Shown here: piece after piece, positions 63,027 to 64,000 of the stretch
Numbering within the stretch: position 1 is the first letter of the stretch
Layout of the letters: each line of letters opens with the position of its first letter
Assembly (NCBI GenBank): GCA_937974245.1
Contig: CALJKV010000114.1
Location: 1 to 64,000, forward strand
Origin: an uncultured Chloroflexota bacterium
Lineage (GTDB): Bacteria > Chloroflexota > Anaerolineae > Aggregatilineales > Phototrophicaceae
Reading direction: 5' to 3'
DNA length: 64,000 bases
Program-made: the position numbers and the translations under genes
The notes under the pieces: model-generated
Told to the model about the DNA's origin: nothing
The model's database searches: none
The model's input: only the letters and a program-made list of their open reading frames with translations

Positions 63027-64000
63027 ATGAGCATGAGTGACAATAAATTAGTTGCCAGTCTGTCACTGGATCTGGATGATAAATGGTGTTATATGAAGAT
63101 TCATGGGGACGCCGGGTGGGAGACATTCCCGTCGTATCTGGATGTGGTTGTGCCGCGCACCCTGAAATTTTTCGATGAACATGATCTGAAAATTACCTAC
63201 ATGATCGTCGGCCAGGATGCGGCGTTGGAGCATAACCGCCCCATCTTGCGCTCAATCGTAGATGCCGGACACGAAATCGGCAACCACTCCTTCCACCACG
63301 AAAGCTGGCTGCATCTTCAGACTAATGCTGAAATCGAGGCCGACCTGGTTCAAGCGGAAGAAACGATTGAGCAGGCGGTCGGCGTTCGCCCCAAAGGGTT
63401 TCGTGGACCCGGATTCAGCATCTCCTATGAGATTGCGACGGTTCTGGCGAAGAGGGGCTATGTCTTTGACGGCTCAATTTTCCCCACCTTCATCGGCCCG
63501 TTTGCCCGCGCCTATTATTTCATGACCACTAAACTTACACCGGAAGAAAAAGACAAGCGCAAGGAGCTTTTCGGCACATTCAAGGATGGTTTCCGGGCGA
63601 ACACCGCTTATCCCTGGGTGAAAGATGGTCACAGTCTCATGATTATCCCGGTGACAACCTTCCCGATCATCAAAATCCCGATTCACATCAGTTACATTCT
63701 CTATCTGAGCATGATTCACCCATCACTGGGGCTGTTGTACTTTCACATCGCAGTAAAACTTTGCCGGAAGCTGCGTGTTCGGATATCGCTGCTGCTGCAC
63801 CCGCTGGATTTCCTGGGGGGCGACGACGACCAGAAAGAGTTGATGTTCTTCCCTGCGATGAAAATGAAAAGCGAAAAGAAGATTAAGATCGTGGGTAAGG
63901 CTCTGGAGATTCTAAAGCGCTATTACAATGTGATGCCAATGGGTGAACATGCCAAGTCTATGCTGGAGTCCAGCACATGGCCTGTTTACGGTGTGCGCTG
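63027..64000 (+). CDS. polysaccharide deacetylase (NodB domain), 3' end beyond window
   Basis: The gene is truncated by the window end after about 324 codons. The ATG at 63027 (MSMSDNKLVASLSLDLDDKW) opens a NodB domain: SLDLDDKW supplies the catalytic and metal Asp residues, HEIGNHSFHHE the metal His pair, and RPKGFRGPGFS the third motif. It removes N-acetyl groups from a polysaccharide or lipid-linked glycan. It ends the visible part of the glycan cluster. Confidence 0.9.
   Translation, partial: MSMSDNKLVASLSLDLDDKWCYMKIHGDAGWETFPSYLDVVVPRTLKFFDEHDLKITYMIVGQDAALEHNRPILRSIVDAGHEIGNHSFHHESWLHLQTNAEIEADLVQAEETIEQAVGVRPKGFRGPGFSISYEIATVLAKRGYVFDGSIFPTFIGPFARAYYFMTTKLTPEEKDKRKELFGTFKDGFRANTAYPWVKDGHSLMIIPVTTFPIIKIPIHISYILYLSMIHPSLGLLYFHIAVKLCRKLRVRISLLLHPLDFLGGDDDQKELMFFPAMKMKSEKKIKIVGKALEILKRYYNVMPMGEHAKSMLESSTWPVYGVR

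Overview
The window looks like a chromosomal segment of a moderately GC-rich (mostly high-50s %), gene-dense bacterium, most likely a Chloroflexota of the Anaerolineae type. Pointers to this are an FMN riboswitch in front of a RibXY-type riboflavin ABC transporter, a fused cytochrome-b subunit of succinate dehydrogenase, a sortase and several lipoproteins, many two-gene operons on alternating strands, and TTG/GTG starts. The lineage is an inference from gene content; no rRNA, tRNA or CRISPR array was seen.

Layout. 1-0.93 kb: AT-rich edge with a broken ORF and a lipoprotein. 1-10 kb: class III aminotransferase, a hydrolase-oxidoreductase operon, a TetR operon with two identical operators in its promoter, a class I/II aminotransferase and RNase HI. 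10-17 kb: methyltransferase, sortase, Crp-like regulator and a large CopC-CopD fusion ending in a cytochrome c-like domain that has lost its haem-binding residues. 17-19.5 kb: FMN riboswitch, a terminator abutting the start codon, ribX and ribY. 19.6-24 kb: PduO-type adenosyltransferase, recA (with an SOS-like box), an XPB-like helicase-associated protein and a rhomboid protease. 24-38 kb: flippase, epimerase, GNAT/phosphatase pair, two related alcohol-dehydrogenase modules (one with a neighbour interrupted by an in-frame TGA), a WD40 remnant, an ATP-grasp protein, a protein without any basic residue, pdxT and kynB. 38-44.6 kb: PAS-GAF histidine kinase, CWC-family protein, amidohydrolase, lipoprotein esterase, HAD and VOC enzymes.

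44.6-46.4 kb is the most unusual locus. A gene for a membrane-anchored protein with PD-(D/E)xK-nuclease-like motifs lies between two 68-bp direct repeats (67/68 identical). Each repeat is the 3' end of the neighbouring AAA ATPase gene, so the nuclease-like gene looks like cargo inserted at, or rearranged into, the end of the ATPase gene.

46.5-64 kb: recR, a membrane glycosyltransferase, a B12-type radical SAM enzyme, a receiver-kinase hybrid, the sdh operon (fused sdhCD-sdhA-sdhB), a DUF4287 protein behind a palindromic operator, a response regulator whose phosphorylated Asp is Asn, ccmC with a small ccmD-like gene (absent from ORF lists that use a 60-residue cutoff), and a surface-glycan cluster (glycosyltransferase, FAD oxidoreductase, polysaccharide deacetylase) that runs off the end.

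Respiration and redox (sdh, ccm, copCD, riboflavin uptake for flavoproteins such as SdhA) and envelope glycan assembly are the two clear functional themes.
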